A stretch of DNA of 53,408 nt from an uncultured Lachnospiraceae bacterium (GCA_934899185.1 CAKXYI010000013.1:1-53408); one strand, 5' to 3'. Shown: positions 7,983 to 18,204, counted from the stretch's first letter. Notes: generated by a model from the sequence alone, not told the origin. A program made the numbers and translations.

Positions 7983-9179
7983 ATGGGATTAAATAAAAAA
8001 TCAATCGATGACATCAATGTAAAGGGACTGCGTGTTCTTTGCAGATGTGATTTCAATGTGCCTCTTATTGATGGCAAGATTACAGATGAGAACCGTTTGG
8101 TGCAGGCACTTCCTACAATCAAAAAATTGGTTGCAGATGGTGGTAAGGTTATTCTTTGCTCACATCTTGGCAAGCCAAAGGGAGAACCAGTTCCGGAACT
8201 TTCTTTAGCACCGGTTGCTAAGAGACTTACAGAACTCTTAGGACAGGAAGTAAAATTCGCAGCAGATCCGGAAGTTGTAGGTCCAAACGCTAAGGCTGCT
8301 GTAGAAGCAATGAAAGATGGCGACATCATCTTACTTGAGAACACAAGATATCGTGCAGAGGAGACCAAGAACGGAGACGAGTTCTCTAAGGATCTGGCAT
8401 CCCTTTGCGATGTATTTGTAAATGATGCATTCGGCACAGCCCACAGAGCACACTGCTCAAATGTTGGTGTGACAAAGTATGTTGATACTGCTGTTGTTGG
8501 TTACCTGATGCAGAAGGAGATCGACTTCCTCGGAAATGCAGTAGAGAATCCGGTTCGTCCATTCGTTGCTATCCTTGGTGGAGCAAAGGTTTCTTCTAAG
8601 ATTTCTGTTATCGAGAATCTTCTTGACAAGGTAGATACCTTGATCATCGGTGGTGGTATGGCATATACCTTTATGGCAGCACATGGTGAGCCAGTAGGTA
8701 AGTCACTTCTCGAGAAGGATTATATGGATTATGCACTTCAGATGGAAGAAAAGGCAAAAGAAAAAGGCGTTAAGCTTCTGATTCCAATTGATACCGTATG
8801 TGGCGATGATTTCAAGAATGACTGCAACATCAAAATTGTTGGACGTGGTGAAATCCCAGACGATATGGAAGGTATGGATATCGGACCTAAGACACGCGAA
8901 TTGTTTGCAGATGCTGTAAAAGATGCAAAGACTGTTGTTTGGAACGGACCAATGGGATGTTTTGAAATGCCTAACTTTGCAAAGGGAACAATCGCTATTT
9001 GCGAAGCATTAGCACAGGTTGATGGAACAACCATCATCGGTGGTGGTGATTCTGCATCAGCAGCAAACAACCTTGGATTTGGTGACAAGATGACACACAT
9101 TTCTACAGGTGGTGGAGCTTCTTTGGAATTCCTTGAGGGTAAAGAACTTCCTGGAGTAGCAGCAGCAAACGATAAATAA
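7983..9179 (+). CDS. pgk: Phosphoglycerate kinase
   Basis: 398 residues from the ATG at 7983 with GTGGAGG upstream; an in-frame TTG at 7938 lies in the terminator and is rejected. Motifs in order: [50 protein letters not shown], and the nucleotide-site GGGDSASA with [18 protein letters not shown]. It transfers the acyl phosphate of 1,3-bisphosphoglycerate to ADP. The gene sits 17 bases ahead of tpiA as a two-gene unit. No separate strong promoter was identified in the short gap after the terminator, so expression may rely on readthrough. Confidence 0.98.
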   Translation: MGLNKKSIDDINVKGLRVLCRCDFNVPLIDGKITDENRLVQALPTIKKLVADGGKVILCSHLGKPKGEPVPELSLAPVAKRLTELLGQEVKFAADPEVVGPNAKAAVEAMKDGDIILLENTRYRAEETKNGDEFSKDLASLCDVFVNDAFGTAHRAHCSNVGVTKYVDTAVVGYLMQKEIDFLGNAVENPVRPFVAILGGAKVSSKISVIENLLDKVDTLIIGGGMAYTFMAAHGEPVGKSLLEKDYMDYALQMEEKAKEKGVKLLIPIDTVCGDDFKNDCNIKIVGRGEIPDDMEGMDIGPKTRELFADAVKDAKTVVWNGPMGCFEMPNFAKGTIAICEALAQVDGTTIIGGGDSASAANNLGFGDKMTHISTGGGASLEFLEGKELPGVAAANDK

Positions 9180-9196
9180 GAAAAGGGGTTTTTATA

Positions 9197-9949
9197 ATGG
9201 CAAGAACAAAAATTATTGCAGGCAACTGGAAAATGAACAAGACTCCAAGCGAGGCAGTTGCTTTGATCAACGAATTAAAGCCGTTAGTAGCAAATGATGA
9301 CGTAGATGTAGTATTTTGTGTACCGGCAATTGATATCATTCCTGCAGTTGAGGCTGCAAAGGGAACCAATATCCACATTGGTGCAGAAAATATGTATTTT
9401 GAGGAGAGTGGCGCTTACACAGGCGAGATCGCTCCAAACATGCTTACAGATGCAGGTGTAGAGTATGTGGTACTCGGACACTCAGAGAGAAGAGAATACT
9501 TCGCTGAGACAGATGAGACTGTAAACAAGAAGGTCTTAAAGGCATTTGAACATGGTTTGACACCGATCATCTGCTGTGGTGAGACTTTGACCCAGAGAAA
9601 ACAGGGTATCTACATTGAGTGGATCCGTATGCAGATCAAGATCGCATTCCAGAATGTCACAGCAGATCAGGCAAAGAAGGCAGTCATTGCTTATGAGCCA
9701 ATCTGGGCCATCGGAACAGGCGAGACTGCAACAAGTGATCAGGCAGAAGAAGTATGCGGCGCAATCAGAAAATGTATCGCAGAAGTATATGATGAGGCTA
9801 CAGCAGAAGCAATCCGCATCCAGTATGGCGGATCTGTAAATGCTGGTAATGCAGCAGAACTTTTTGCAAAACCTGACATTGATGGTGGACTTGTCGGCGG
9901 CGCTTCTTTGAAGGCAGATTTTGGCAAGATCGTAAATTATAATGCATAA
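9197..9949 (+). CDS. tpiA: Triosephosphate isomerase
   Basis: 250 residues. The TIM-barrel signatures are complete: AGNWKMNKT (Asn and Lys that bind substrate), GHSERREYF with the electrophilic His, [15 protein letters not shown] with the catalytic Glu and mobile loop 6, and [15 protein letters not shown] plus GGLVGGASL for phosphate binding. It interconverts dihydroxyacetone phosphate and glyceraldehyde 3-phosphate. Start ATG follows AAAAGGGG. Cotranscribed with pgk and closed by a strong terminator. Confidence 0.98.
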   Translation: MARTKIIAGNWKMNKTPSEAVALINELKPLVANDDVDVVFCVPAIDIIPAVEAAKGTNIHIGAENMYFEESGAYTGEIAPNMLTDAGVEYVVLGHSERREYFAETDETVNKKVLKAFEHGLTPIICCGETLTQRKQGIYIEWIRMQIKIAFQNVTADQAKKAVIAYEPIWAIGTGETATSDQAEEVCGAIRKCIAEVYDEATAEAIRIQYGGSVNAGNAAELFAKPDIDGGLVGGASLKADFGKIVNYNA

Positions 9950-9980
9950 TGGTATTGTTGCAACTGTTATTGTAACTTTG

Positions 9981-10013
9981 GGAGACATCCAATTTTGGAT
10001 GTCTCCTTTTTCT
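9981..10013 (+). terminator. Intrinsic terminator of pgk-tpiA
   Basis: Perfect 10-bp stem GGAGACATCC / GGATGTCTCC with loop AATTTT, then TTTTTCTCTT. Confidence 0.94.
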
Positions 10014-10014
10014 C

Positions 10015-10043
10015 TTGTGACACTTCTTTATATATGCTAAAAT
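10015..10043 (+). promoter_or_regulatory. Promoter of the Sel1 lipoprotein / CapA-like pair
   Basis: TTGTGA (10015-10020), 17-base spacer, TAAAAT (10038-10043), directly after the tpiA terminator. Confidence 0.55.
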
Positions 10044-10109
10044 AAGCCGTGGTTAAGTGCGTATGGATTGAAAAGAAATGCGTATTTTTGACAGGAGGAA
10101 TAGATACAA

Positions 10110-11237
10110 ATGAAGCGTGGACTTGTTGTAGGACTTTTACTTACCACCTGCTTACTGGCAGGATGTGGCAAAACAGATAAAAAAGAGACCAAGGAGACGG
10201 TCAAAGAAGTGGCAACACAGGAAGTCTCCGACTACAGCCAGTTGTCGATCAAGGAATTGGAAGTGCTGGGTGCAGATAACGACGAAGAAGCCATGATGGA
10301 ACTGGCAAACCGTTATGATTATGGCAGTGAAGACTGCGAACAGGATTTTACAGAGGCAAAAAAGTGGTATGAAGCCGCAGGACAAGTGGGAAATACCGAT
10401 GCACTTTGTGTACTGGGATATTATGCCCTCAACGGTATTACGCAGGATGTGGATCTGGATCAGGCAGCAGACTATTTCCAAATGGCGATCGATGCCGGAA
10501 GCGAGCGGGCATATGTAGGCTTGGCGCGCACATATCTGGCTGGTTACGGCGATGAGGCAGAGAGAGTTGCAAAGGCATATGAAAATATCAATCTTGCCTA
10601 CCAAAAGGGCATTCCGGTAGGGCAATATTACATGGCTTATCTTTTGGAAAACGGTATTGGCTGTGCGCAGGACTATGCACAGGCGATGAGTCTATATGAG
10701 CAGGTGGCAGAACTCAAAGACCTTACCATCTATGATGCTTATCTTCCAAATGCTGCGGCGACGGATCTTGGCATGATGTATATGCGTGGCGAGGGCGTGG
10801 CACAGGATTATGAGGAAGCCATGAAATGTTTCAAGAAAGCGGCAGACAAGGATTATGCCATGGCACAGTATTATATGGGGCAGATGTATGAAAACGGCTT
10901 TGGCTGCGATCAGGATTATGAAGAGGCCTTACAGTGGTATCAGAGCGCAGCAGATCAGGACTATGCTCCGGCTTTGAATCAGATCGGCTACCTTTACTAT
11001 AATGGATTTGGCGTGGAAACAGATATTGATCAGGCAATCTATTATCAGAAATTGGCTGCTATGCAGGGTTATGCGGTTGCACAGATCAATTTGGGATATT
11101 TGTTTGAAAACGGTATTGGAGTAGAGCAAAACTACAGCACGGCGCTGGCATACTATCGCATGGCGGCAGATCAGGATAATGAGGGTGCCAAGGAAGCAGT
11201 CGTGCGTGTGCTCAAACTGATGGATGAAAAAGAGTAA
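10110..11237 (+). CDS. Sel1-repeat (SLR/TPR-like) lipoprotein
   Basis: 375 residues; ATG after GACAGGAGG. The N-terminus is a lipoprotein signal peptide with lipobox LLAGC, lipidated Cys19, so the protein should be anchored on the outer face of the membrane. A Lys/Glu-rich linker leads into eight or nine Sel1-like repeats (pattern A..LG..Y..G.GV.QDY.EA..WY..AA), filling the rest of the chain. Sel1 repeats form a solenoid that binds other proteins. Its stop overlaps the start of the CapA-like gene by 14 bases, suggesting joint synthesis and possibly joint function at the cell surface; no specific role is known to me. Confidence 0.87.
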   Translation: MKRGLVVGLLLTTCLLAGCGKTDKKETKETVKEVATQEVSDYSQLSIKELEVLGADNDEEAMMELANRYDYGSEDCEQDFTEAKKWYEAAGQVGNTDALCVLGYYALNGITQDVDLDQAADYFQMAIDAGSERAYVGLARTYLAGYGDEAERVAKAYENINLAYQKGIPVGQYYMAYLLENGIGCAQDYAQAMSLYEQVAELKDLTIYDAYLPNAAATDLGMMYMRGEGVAQDYEEAMKCFKKAADKDYAMAQYYMGQMYENGFGCDQDYEEALQWYQSAADQDYAPALNQIGYLYYNGFGVETDIDQAIYYQKLAAMQGYAVAQINLGYLFENGIGVEQNYSTALAYYRMAADQDNEGAKEAVVRVLKLMDEKE

Positions 11238-12645
11238 GAATTACGTGGGTATCGTGGCGGCGGTCTTTGTGATCGCCATGATCGCTTTGGTCTGGTATCT
11301 GCTCTTTGGGGCAGACTTTATCCGGCACGCGCAAAAGTCCGATGGATCAGAAAAGACGCAGGAGGAGACCACGGAAAAAGAGGAACTTTTAAATATTTCC
11401 AACGTGGATCAGGCCTATGATGCTATACTCAACAAAAGTACAAAAGAATTTATAGGAAACCATCCGATTGATGAAGAGTTTCTTTCTTGGTTTACAGGCA
11501 ACTACGGCATAGAGCAGTTGGAAAAGATCGCCTCTTATGCCAAGTTGGATGATGGAGAGATCTGGTACGATGTCACAGGGAACAGTATCCATGTCCTGTG
11601 GTATGATTATTGTATGGAGACCGGGATCCAGCAGTATGCCTATGACAAGACTTATGTCAAAGAATGTCAGGATGCAGACCGTATCGTACTGGATTTTACG
11701 GGGGATTTTTCTCTGGCTGAGGGCGTGGGAACGACAGATTATTATCACAGTGTGGGGGACGATATCACCAAATGTCTGGGAACTAATTTGCGTCAGGAAA
11801 TGCTAAATGCAGACATCATGACCATCAACAATGAGTTTGTCTATTCGACGCGTGGACAGGCGCTGGCAGGAAAAGCCTATACTTTCCGCGGAGATCCAAA
11901 GACCTGCCAGAACCTCGTATTTCTGGGCGTAGATGTTGCAGGACTTGCCAACAATCATGTGTATGACTTTGGAGAGAATGCCTTTTTGGATACCTTAGAT
12001 ACCATAAAGGCACAGAATATCCCTTATATCGGTGCCGGCAGGAATCTGGAGGAGGCATCGGAGCCGATCTTTTTCATTGCAAATGGCAAGAAGATTGCCA
12101 TCGTGGCGGCGACCCAGATCGAGCGGAGCACCAAATATACAAAGGAAGCGACCGAGGATAGTCCCGGAGTCCTAAAGACTTTGGACTCAGCAAAATATGT
12201 AACCCAGATCGCAAAGGCAAAGCAAAATGCCGATTATGTGATCTGCTATGTGCATTGGGGCACGGAACACACACATCAATACGGCAGTGATCAGGTCAAA
12301 TTGGCAAAAGATTTTGTGGCGGCAGGAGCGGATGCCATCATAGGAGCCCATCCGCATTGTCTGCAGGGCGCAGACATCATGGATGGAGTTCCGGTTTTTT
12401 ACAGCCTGGGAAATTTTTACTTTTCGCAGGAAGCAGAAATGCCGGATGATTATGATACTGCCATGGCGCAGATCATCATTGATGACTCAGGAACACTGAG
12501 TGCGAGACTTCTGCCGTGTCACTTTTCGGGGGGGAATCTGGAACTGGTATCCGACCCGGAAAAATACCGCCAGATCCTTGCTGATGTAGAAGGATATTCG
12601 GATCAGATAGCTTTTGATGGTGACGGCTATCTACTTGTCCATTAG
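11224..12645 (+). CDS. CapA-family (poly-gamma-glutamate synthesis type) metallophosphatase-like protein, membrane anchored
   Basis: 473 residues. One N-terminal membrane helix (about residues 7-29) is followed by an acidic linker, a region of about 100 residues I do not recognise, and a PGA_cap calcineurin-like domain (about 155-455). Metal-site motifs of that family are visible: DFTGDFSLAEG, NNEF, GLANNHVYDFG, YVHWGTEH, GAHPHCLQG and YSLGNFYFS. CapA proteins act in polyglutamate capsule export or attachment, but many clostridial relatives stand outside capsule operons, as here. The start overlaps the upstream lipoprotein gene by 14 bases. No capB or capC is nearby. Confidence 0.85.
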   Translation: MKKSKNYVGIVAAVFVIAMIALVWYLLFGADFIRHAQKSDGSEKTQEETTEKEELLNISNVDQAYDAILNKSTKEFIGNHPIDEEFLSWFTGNYGIEQLEKIASYAKLDDGEIWYDVTGNSIHVLWYDYCMETGIQQYAYDKTYVKECQDADRIVLDFTGDFSLAEGVGTTDYYHSVGDDITKCLGTNLRQEMLNADIMTINNEFVYSTRGQALAGKAYTFRGDPKTCQNLVFLGVDVAGLANNHVYDFGENAFLDTLDTIKAQNIPYIGAGRNLEEASEPIFFIANGKKIAIVAATQIERSTKYTKEATEDSPGVLKTLDSAKYVTQIAKAKQNADYVICYVHWGTEHTHQYGSDQVKLAKDFVAAGADAIIGAHPHCLQGADIMDGVPVFYSLGNFYFSQEAEMPDDYDTAMAQIIIDDSGTLSARLLPCHFSGGNLELVSDPEKYRQILADVEGYSDQIAFDGDGYLLVH

Positions 12646-12651
12646 TTCAAG

Positions 12652-12670
12652 TGCAAAGTGCATGTTTTTT
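12652..12670 (+). terminator. Weak terminator candidate after the CapA-like gene
   Basis: Only a 4-bp stem (TGCA / TGCA) precedes TGTTTTTT, so this is marginal. Confidence 0.25.
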
Positions 12671-12684
12671 AGTTATTGTGTCCA

Positions 12685-12714
12685 TTGATTTTTACCATGA
12701 AATCGGGATAGAAT
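12685..12714 (+). promoter_or_regulatory. Putative gpmI promoter
   Basis: TTGATT (12685-12690), 18-base spacer, TAGAAT (12709-12714), about 30 bases ahead of the gpmI start. Confidence 0.5.
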
Positions 12715-12746
12715 AAATATAATTTCAGAGAAAAGAGGAAAAGAGA

Positions 12747-14288
12747 ATGAGCAAGAAGCCAGTTGTTTTAATGATCTTAGATGGATTTGGTCTGAATGAC
12801 AGACACGAAGCAAACGCCGTATATGAGGCAAATACACCAAATATCGATAGTTTGATGCAAAACTATCCTTATGTCAAGGGGTATGCCAGCGGTCTTGCGG
12901 TTGGACTCCCGGACGGACAGATGGGAAACTCTGAGGTAGGACACCTGAATATGGGCGCAGGACGTATCGTATATCAGGAACTGACCCGTATTACCAAAGA
13001 AATCGAGGACGGAGATTTCTTCCAGAATGAGGCTTTGAAAAAAGCAATGGAGAATGCAAAGACAAAGGATTCTGCCCTTCATTTATTCGGACTTTTATCA
13101 GATGGTGGTGTGCACAGCCACATTACCCATTTATATGGATTACTCGAGATGGCAAAGCGCGAAGGCTTGAGTAAGGTTTATGTCCATGGCTTTATGGATG
13201 GTCGTGACACAGCACCGACCAGTGGTATTGAGTATGTTAAGGCTTTGGAAGAGGAGATGGCAAAGATTGGTGTCGGCAAGATCGCAAGTCTTTCCGGTCG
13301 TTACTATGCCATGGATCGTGACAATCGCTGGGATCGTGTGGAAAAGGCATACCGTGCACTTACCATAGGCGAGGGCAATACAGCAACCGATGCTGTTAGT
13401 GCTATGCAGGCATCTTATGATGATGGCAAGACGGATGAGTTTGTGATCCCGACCGTGATCACAGAAGATGGTCAGGCGATCGGCAAGGTATCCGCAGATG
13501 ACAGCGTGATTTTCTTTAACTTCCGCCCGGATCGTGCGAGAGAGATCACAAGAGCCTTCTGCAGTGATGATTTTGACGGATTTGATCGAGGTCAGCGTCT
13601 GTCGCTTACTTATGTGTGCTTTACCGAGTATGATGTGACGATTCCAAATAAGGAGATCGCTTTCCACAAGGTTGAGTTGCACAATACTTTCGGCGAATTT
13701 TTAGCAGCACATGGAAAGACCCAGGCAAGAATTGCCGAGACAGAAAAGTATGCACATGTTACTTTCTTCTTCAACGGTGGTGTAGAGGAGCCAAATCCGG
13801 GCGAAGACCGCATCCTTGTAAAGTCTCCGAAGGTTGCAACTTATGATCTTCAGCCGGAAATGAGTGCATATGAAGTATGTGATAAATTATGTGATGCGAT
13901 CACTTCTGACAAATATGATGTGATCATTATCAATTTCGCAAATCCGGACATGGTAGGTCATACCGGCGTTGAGGCAGCAGCCATCAAAGCGGTAGAGGCT
14001 GTTGATTCCTGTGTGGGACGTGCAGTAGAAGCCTTGAAGTCTGTAGATGGCACCATGTTCATCTGCGCAGATCATGGTAACTGCGAGCAGTTAGTAAACT
14101 ATGAGACAGGCGAGCCACTGACTGCACACACAACCAATCCGGTACCATTCATCCTGGTAAACGCAGATCCTTCCTATGGTCTTCGCGAAAATGGATGCTT
14201 AGCAGATATCATTCCGACCCTCATCGAACTGATGGGTATGGAGCAGCCGGAAGAAATGACAGGCAAGTCACTTTTGATCAAAAAGTAA
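12747..14288 (+). CDS. gpmI: 2,3-bisphosphoglycerate-independent phosphoglycerate mutase
   Basis: 513 residues. Alkaline-phosphatase superfamily: LMILDGFG with the first metal Asp, phospho-acceptor Ser62 in GQMGNSEVGHLNMGAGR, LSDGGVHSH, HGFMDGRDTAP, FNFRPDRAREI, NFANPDMVGHTG and ADHGNCEQ. The Mn-dependent enzyme interconverts 3- and 2-phosphoglycerate by way of the phosphoserine. It completes the glycolytic set here (gapA, pgk, tpiA, gpmI); in many Firmicutes gpmI follows tpiA directly, so the lipoprotein/CapA-like pair looks like an insertion into that order. Only a weak hairpin (CGCCTG / CAGGCG, 14293-14311, no T-run) follows. Confidence 0.98.
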   Translation: MSKKPVVLMILDGFGLNDRHEANAVYEANTPNIDSLMQNYPYVKGYASGLAVGLPDGQMGNSEVGHLNMGAGRIVYQELTRITKEIEDGDFFQNEALKKAMENAKTKDSALHLFGLLSDGGVHSHITHLYGLLEMAKREGLSKVYVHGFMDGRDTAPTSGIEYVKALEEEMAKIGVGKIASLSGRYYAMDRDNRWDRVEKAYRALTIGEGNTATDAVSAMQASYDDGKTDEFVIPTVITEDGQAIGKVSADDSVIFFNFRPDRAREITRAFCSDDFDGFDRGQRLSLTYVCFTEYDVTIPNKEIAFHKVELHNTFGEFLAAHGKTQARIAETEKYAHVTFFFNGGVEEPNPGEDRILVKSPKVATYDLQPEMSAYEVCDKLCDAITSDKYDVIIINFANPDMVGHTGVEAAAIKAVEAVDSCVGRAVEALKSVDGTMFICADHGNCEQLVNYETGEPLTAHTTNPVPFILVNADPSYGLRENGCLADIIPTLIELMGMEQPEEMTGKSLLIKK

Positions 14289-14357
14289 GATCCGCCTGTA
14301 TTTTGCAGGCGTATATCATAAAAGCATAAATAATTAAGGATAATGGAGGAAAGACAA

Positions 14358-15224
14358 ATGAAACCAATGAAAGAAGGCAAGGTCCGCGAAGTTTACGATA
14401 ATGGTGATAGCATCATCATGGTAGCTACTGATCGTATCTCGGCATTTGACGTGATCCTAAAGAACAAGATCGTAGATAAGGGAGCAATCCTGACACAGAT
14501 GTCTAAGTTCTGGTTCGATTATACCAAGGATATCGTTCCGAACCACATGATCTCAGTGGATGTGAAAGATATGCCGGAGTTCTTCCAGAATAAGGAATAT
14601 GAAGGAAAGAGCATGATGTGTAAAAAGTTACAGATGATCCCGATTGAATGTATCGTCCGTGGTTACATTACAGGAAGCGGCTGGGCTAGTTACCAGGAGA
14701 ACGGCACAGTTTGTGGCATCACCCTTCCGGTTGGTTTGCAGGAGTCTGAAAAGTTGCCGGAACCAATCTATACGCCGTCAACAAAGGCTGAGATCGGTCT
14801 GCATGATGAAAATATTTCTTACGAGCAGTCTGTAGAAGTATTGGAAAAGGCTTTCCCGGGCAAGGGAGAGGAATATGCTTCCAAGATCAAGGAATATACA
14901 CTCGCACTCTACAAGAAATGTGCAGACTATGCACTTACCAAGGGCATCATCATTGCAGATACCAAGTTTGAGTTTGGTCTGGATGAGGATGGAAATGTCG
15001 TTCTGGCTGACGAGATGCTGACACCGGATTCTTCCAGATTTTGGCCATTGGATGGCTATCAGGCAGGACAGGGACAGCCTTCTTTTGACAAACAGTTTGT
15101 AAGAAATTGGTTAAAGGCAAATCCGGACAGCGATTATCTGCTTCCACAGGATGTCATTGACAAGACCATTGCAAAATACAAAGAAGCATTTGAAATGCTG
15201 ACAGGAAAGAAATTTGGAGTTTAG
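14358..15224 (+). CDS. purC: Phosphoribosylaminoimidazole-succinocarboxamide synthase
   Basis: 288 residues from the ATG at 14358; an upstream in-frame ATG at 14343 overlaps the GGAGG ribosome site and is rejected. SAICAR synthetase features: KVREVYDNGD, TDRISAFDV, IECIVRGYITGSGW, KAEIGLHDENIS, IIADTKFEFGLDEDG and LADEMLTPDSSRFWP. It joins CAIR and aspartate with ATP in purine synthesis. First gene of a tight purC-purF-purB cluster, with 13 and 9 bases between genes. I saw no purine riboswitch or recognisable PurR box ahead of it. Confidence 0.97.
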   Translation: MKPMKEGKVREVYDNGDSIIMVATDRISAFDVILKNKIVDKGAILTQMSKFWFDYTKDIVPNHMISVDVKDMPEFFQNKEYEGKSMMCKKLQMIPIECIVRGYITGSGWASYQENGTVCGITLPVGLQESEKLPEPIYTPSTKAEIGLHDENISYEQSVEVLEKAFPGKGEEYASKIKEYTLALYKKCADYALTKGIIIADTKFEFGLDEDGNVVLADEMLTPDSSRFWPLDGYQAGQGQPSFDKQFVRNWLKANPDSDYLLPQDVIDKTIAKYKEAFEMLTGKKFGV

Positions 15225-15237
15225 ACAGGAGATGCAG

Positions 15238-16725
15238 ATGACGACAACAGATTCAAATAAGGCTATGCCGTTTGAAGGACTGCATGAAGAATGTGGTGTC
15301 TTTGGTATGTATGATTTTGACGGCGGTGACGTGGCTTCCTCTATTTACTATGGATTGTTTGCCTTACAGCACAGAGGACAGGAAAGTTGCGGTATTGCCG
15401 TTAGTGAGACGAGCGGACCAAAGGGCAAGGTTACTTCTTATAAGGGAATGGGACTTGTCAATGAGGTTTTTGACGGCGAGACATTAGAAAAACTGCGGGG
15501 TGACATCGGTGTAGGTCATGTCCGTTATTCGACCGCAGGAGAGTCTACCAGAGAAAATGCGCAGCCTCTCGTTTTAAATTATGTCAAGGGAACGCTGGCA
15601 CTGGCACACAATGGAAATCTGATCAATGCCAAGGAATTGAAAAAGGATCTGGAATATACCGGAGCCATTTTCCAGACAACGATCGACTCCGAGGTCATTG
15701 CCTATCATGTCGCCAGAGAGCGTTTGCAGTCTAAGACAGCAGAGGAGGCAGTACGCCGCGCCTGCATGAAGTTAAAAGGTGCCTATGCACTTGTTGTGGC
15801 TTCTCCGCGAAAACTGATCGGAGCCAGAGACCCTTTCGGTTTTAAGCCGCTTTGCATCGGTAAGCGTGACAATGCTTATATCTTAGCATCCGAGACATGT
15901 GCGCTGGATACGATCGGTGCCGAATTTGTCCGTGATGTCTTACCGGGCGAAGTTGTTACGATCACACCGGAAAAAGGCATTGAATCCGATATGGAAATGG
16001 CGCTTCCAAAAGAAAAAGAAGCCAGATGTATTTTTGAATATATTTATTTTGCAAGACCGGATAGTCATATTGACGGGGTCAGCGTTTATGGCAGCCGCAT
16101 CAAGGCGGGCCAGTTCCTTGCCATGGACTCACCGGTTGAAGCAGACTTAGTTACCGGTGTACCGGAGTCGGGCAATGCGGCAGCCCTGGGCTATTCCTTA
16201 CAGTCCGGGATCCCTTACGGAACTGCTTTTGTTAAAAATGGTTATGTGGGACGTACCTTTATCAAGCCAAAGCAGAGTAGCCGTGAATCCAGTGTACGTA
16301 TCAAGTTGAATGTCTTAAAAGAAGCCGTAGCAGGCAAGCGAGTCGTTATGATCGATGATTCCATTGTGCGTGGAACGACATCAGACCGCATCGTGCGTAT
16401 GCTACGTGAGGCAGGTGCAACGGAGGTACATGTACGCATCAGTTCACCACCATTCCTTTGGCCGTGTTATTTTGGAACCGATATTCCGGAGCGCGAACAA
16501 CTGATCGCATACAAGAGATCCATTGAGGACATCCGCAAGATCATCGGTGCAGATTCCCTTGGATACCTTGGCATGGAACGTCTGGATGAGATGGTAGACG
16601 GTCTGCCGATCTGTCGGGGATGCTTCAATGGCAAATATCCGATGGAGCCACCGAAGGAAGATATCCGTGGTGAATATTTTGACAAAGAGATCGATATGGC
16701 AAAGAAATTGGAACGCAGTTTATAG
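15238..16725 (+). CDS. purF: Amidophosphoribosyltransferase, Fe-S type
   Basis: 495 residues from the ATG at 15238 (CAGGAG upstream); the frame extends to a TTG inside purC, which is not needed. The sequence begins with an 18-residue propeptide before Cys19 in HEECGVFG, the N-terminal nucleophile exposed by self-cleavage in the Bacillus-type enzyme. All four [4Fe-4S] ligand cysteines of that type are visible: EARCIFEY, WPCYFGTD and ICRGC. The PRPP motif is VVMIDDSIVRGTT. It makes phosphoribosylamine from PRPP and glutamine, the first committed purine step. The cluster makes it oxygen-labile, fitting an anaerobe. Confidence 0.97.
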   Translation: MTTTDSNKAMPFEGLHEECGVFGMYDFDGGDVASSIYYGLFALQHRGQESCGIAVSETSGPKGKVTSYKGMGLVNEVFDGETLEKLRGDIGVGHVRYSTAGESTRENAQPLVLNYVKGTLALAHNGNLINAKELKKDLEYTGAIFQTTIDSEVIAYHVARERLQSKTAEEAVRRACMKLKGAYALVVASPRKLIGARDPFGFKPLCIGKRDNAYILASETCALDTIGAEFVRDVLPGEVVTITPEKGIESDMEMALPKEKEARCIFEYIYFARPDSHIDGVSVYGSRIKAGQFLAMDSPVEADLVTGVPESGNAAALGYSLQSGIPYGTAFVKNGYVGRTFIKPKQSSRESSVRIKLNVLKEAVAGKRVVMIDDSIVRGTTSDRIVRMLREAGATEVHVRISSPPFLWPCYFGTDIPEREQLIAYKRSIEDIRKIIGADSLGYLGMERLDEMVDGLPICRGCFNGKYPMEPPKEDIRGEYFDKEIDMAKKLERSL

Positions 16726-16734
16726 GAGGAGAGT

Positions 16735-18186
16735 ATGAGTACAGATCGTTACAGTAGCCCACTTTCAGAGAGATATGCCAGCAAGGAAATGCAGTATATC
16801 TTCTCTCAGGATAAAAAGTTCTCTACATGGAGAAAACTCTGGATCGCACTTGCTGAGACAGAGATGGAATTAGGACTGAGCCAGGACGGCAAGCCGGTCA
16901 TCACGCAGGATATGATCGATGAGATGAAGGAACATGTCGACGACATCAACTACGATGTAGCAAAGAAAAGAGAGGCAGAGGTTCGTCATGATGTTATGAG
17001 CCATGTCTACGCTTATGGCAAGCAGTGCCCGAAGGCAGCAGGTATCATCCATCTGGGAGCGACCTCCTGCTATGTAGGTGATAACACTGATATCATTATC
17101 ATGCGTGATGCACTTCTTCTGGTGCGCAGAAAACTGGTCAATGTCATTGCGGAACTGGCAAAGTTTGCAGATACCTATAAAGATATGCCGACCCTTGCTT
17201 TTACACATTTTCAGCCGGCACAGCCAACAACCGTTGGTAAGCGTGCGACACTCTGGTTGAATGAATTTGTTATGGATCTGGAAGATTTGGATTATGTATT
17301 ATCAACCTTAAAACTCTTAGGATCTAAGGGAACTACCGGTACACAGGCAAGTTTCTTGGAACTCTTCCAGGGAGATCAGGAGACCATCGACAAAATTGAT
17401 CCGATGATCGCAAAGAAGATGGGCTTTGAGAAGTGCTATCCGGTCAGCGGACAGACATATTCCCGCAAGGTGGATACCAGAGTCTGCAACATCTTAGCAG
17501 GCATTGCAGCGTCTGCACACAAGATGAGCAATGATATCCGTCTGCTCCAGCATTTAAAAGAAGTAGAGGAGCCATTTGAAAAGAGCCAGATTGGCTCATC
17601 TGCTATGGCATACAAGCGCAATCCGATGCGTAGTGAGCGCATCGCATCTTTATCACGTTATATCATCATTGATGCATTGAATCCGGCGATTACATCTGCA
17701 ACCCAGTGGTTTGAAAGAACTCTGGACGATTCTGCCAATAAGAGACTTTCAATTGCGGAAGGATTTTTGGCATGTGACGGCGTCTTAGATCTTTGCCTGA
17801 ATGTTGTGGATGGTCTTGTGGTCTATCCAAAGGTCATCGAAAAGAGACTGCGCAGTGAATTGCCATTTATGGCAACGGAGAATATTATGATGGATGCTGT
17901 AAAGAATGGCGGCAACCGTCAGGATCTTCATGAAAAGATCAGAACTCTTTCTATGGAAGCAGGAAAGACGGTCAAGGTAGAAGGTAAGGATAACAACCTC
18001 TTAGAACTGATCGCAGCAGATGATGAGTTCCCGATGGGCTTGGAAGAACTGGAAGCGACCATGCAACCGGACAAGTACGTTGGACGTGCGCCTCGTCAGG
18101 TTGTCAAATATTTAGAAGAAGTCATTCAGCCAATCCTGGATGAAAATAAAGACATTCTCGGTGTAAAGGCTGAGATCAACGTCTGA
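16735..18186 (+). CDS. purB: Adenylosuccinate lyase
   Basis: 483 residues; ATG after TAGGAGGAG, 9 bases past purF. Fumarase/aspartase superfamily: HLGATSCYVGDNTD, the catalytic-His region TFTHFQPAQPTT-like (AFTHFQPAQPTTVG), GTTGTQASF, and the signature SSAMAYKRNPMRSERI holding the flexible catalytic loop. It releases fumarate from SAICAR and from adenylosuccinate, so it acts after purC and again in AMP synthesis. Length matches the longer, eukaryote-like ASL subgroup that occurs in Clostridia. Confidence 0.97.
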   Translation: MSTDRYSSPLSERYASKEMQYIFSQDKKFSTWRKLWIALAETEMELGLSQDGKPVITQDMIDEMKEHVDDINYDVAKKREAEVRHDVMSHVYAYGKQCPKAAGIIHLGATSCYVGDNTDIIIMRDALLLVRRKLVNVIAELAKFADTYKDMPTLAFTHFQPAQPTTVGKRATLWLNEFVMDLEDLDYVLSTLKLLGSKGTTGTQASFLELFQGDQETIDKIDPMIAKKMGFEKCYPVSGQTYSRKVDTRVCNILAGIAASAHKMSNDIRLLQHLKEVEEPFEKSQIGSSAMAYKRNPMRSERIASLSRYIIIDALNPAITSATQWFERTLDDSANKRLSIAEGFLACDGVLDLCLNVVDGLVVYPKVIEKRLRSELPFMATENIMMDAVKNGGNRQDLHEKIRTLSMEAGKTVKVEGKDNNLLELIAADDEFPMGLEELEATMQPDKYVGRAPRQVVKYLEEVIQPILDENKDILGVKAEINV

Positions 18187-18204
18187 GTATCTTTTAATTA
18201 TGCA

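Noticed and set aside
7805..8437. Minus-strand frame opposite pgk
   Set aside because: Shadow of pgk that runs into the palindromic intergenic element; no supporting start.
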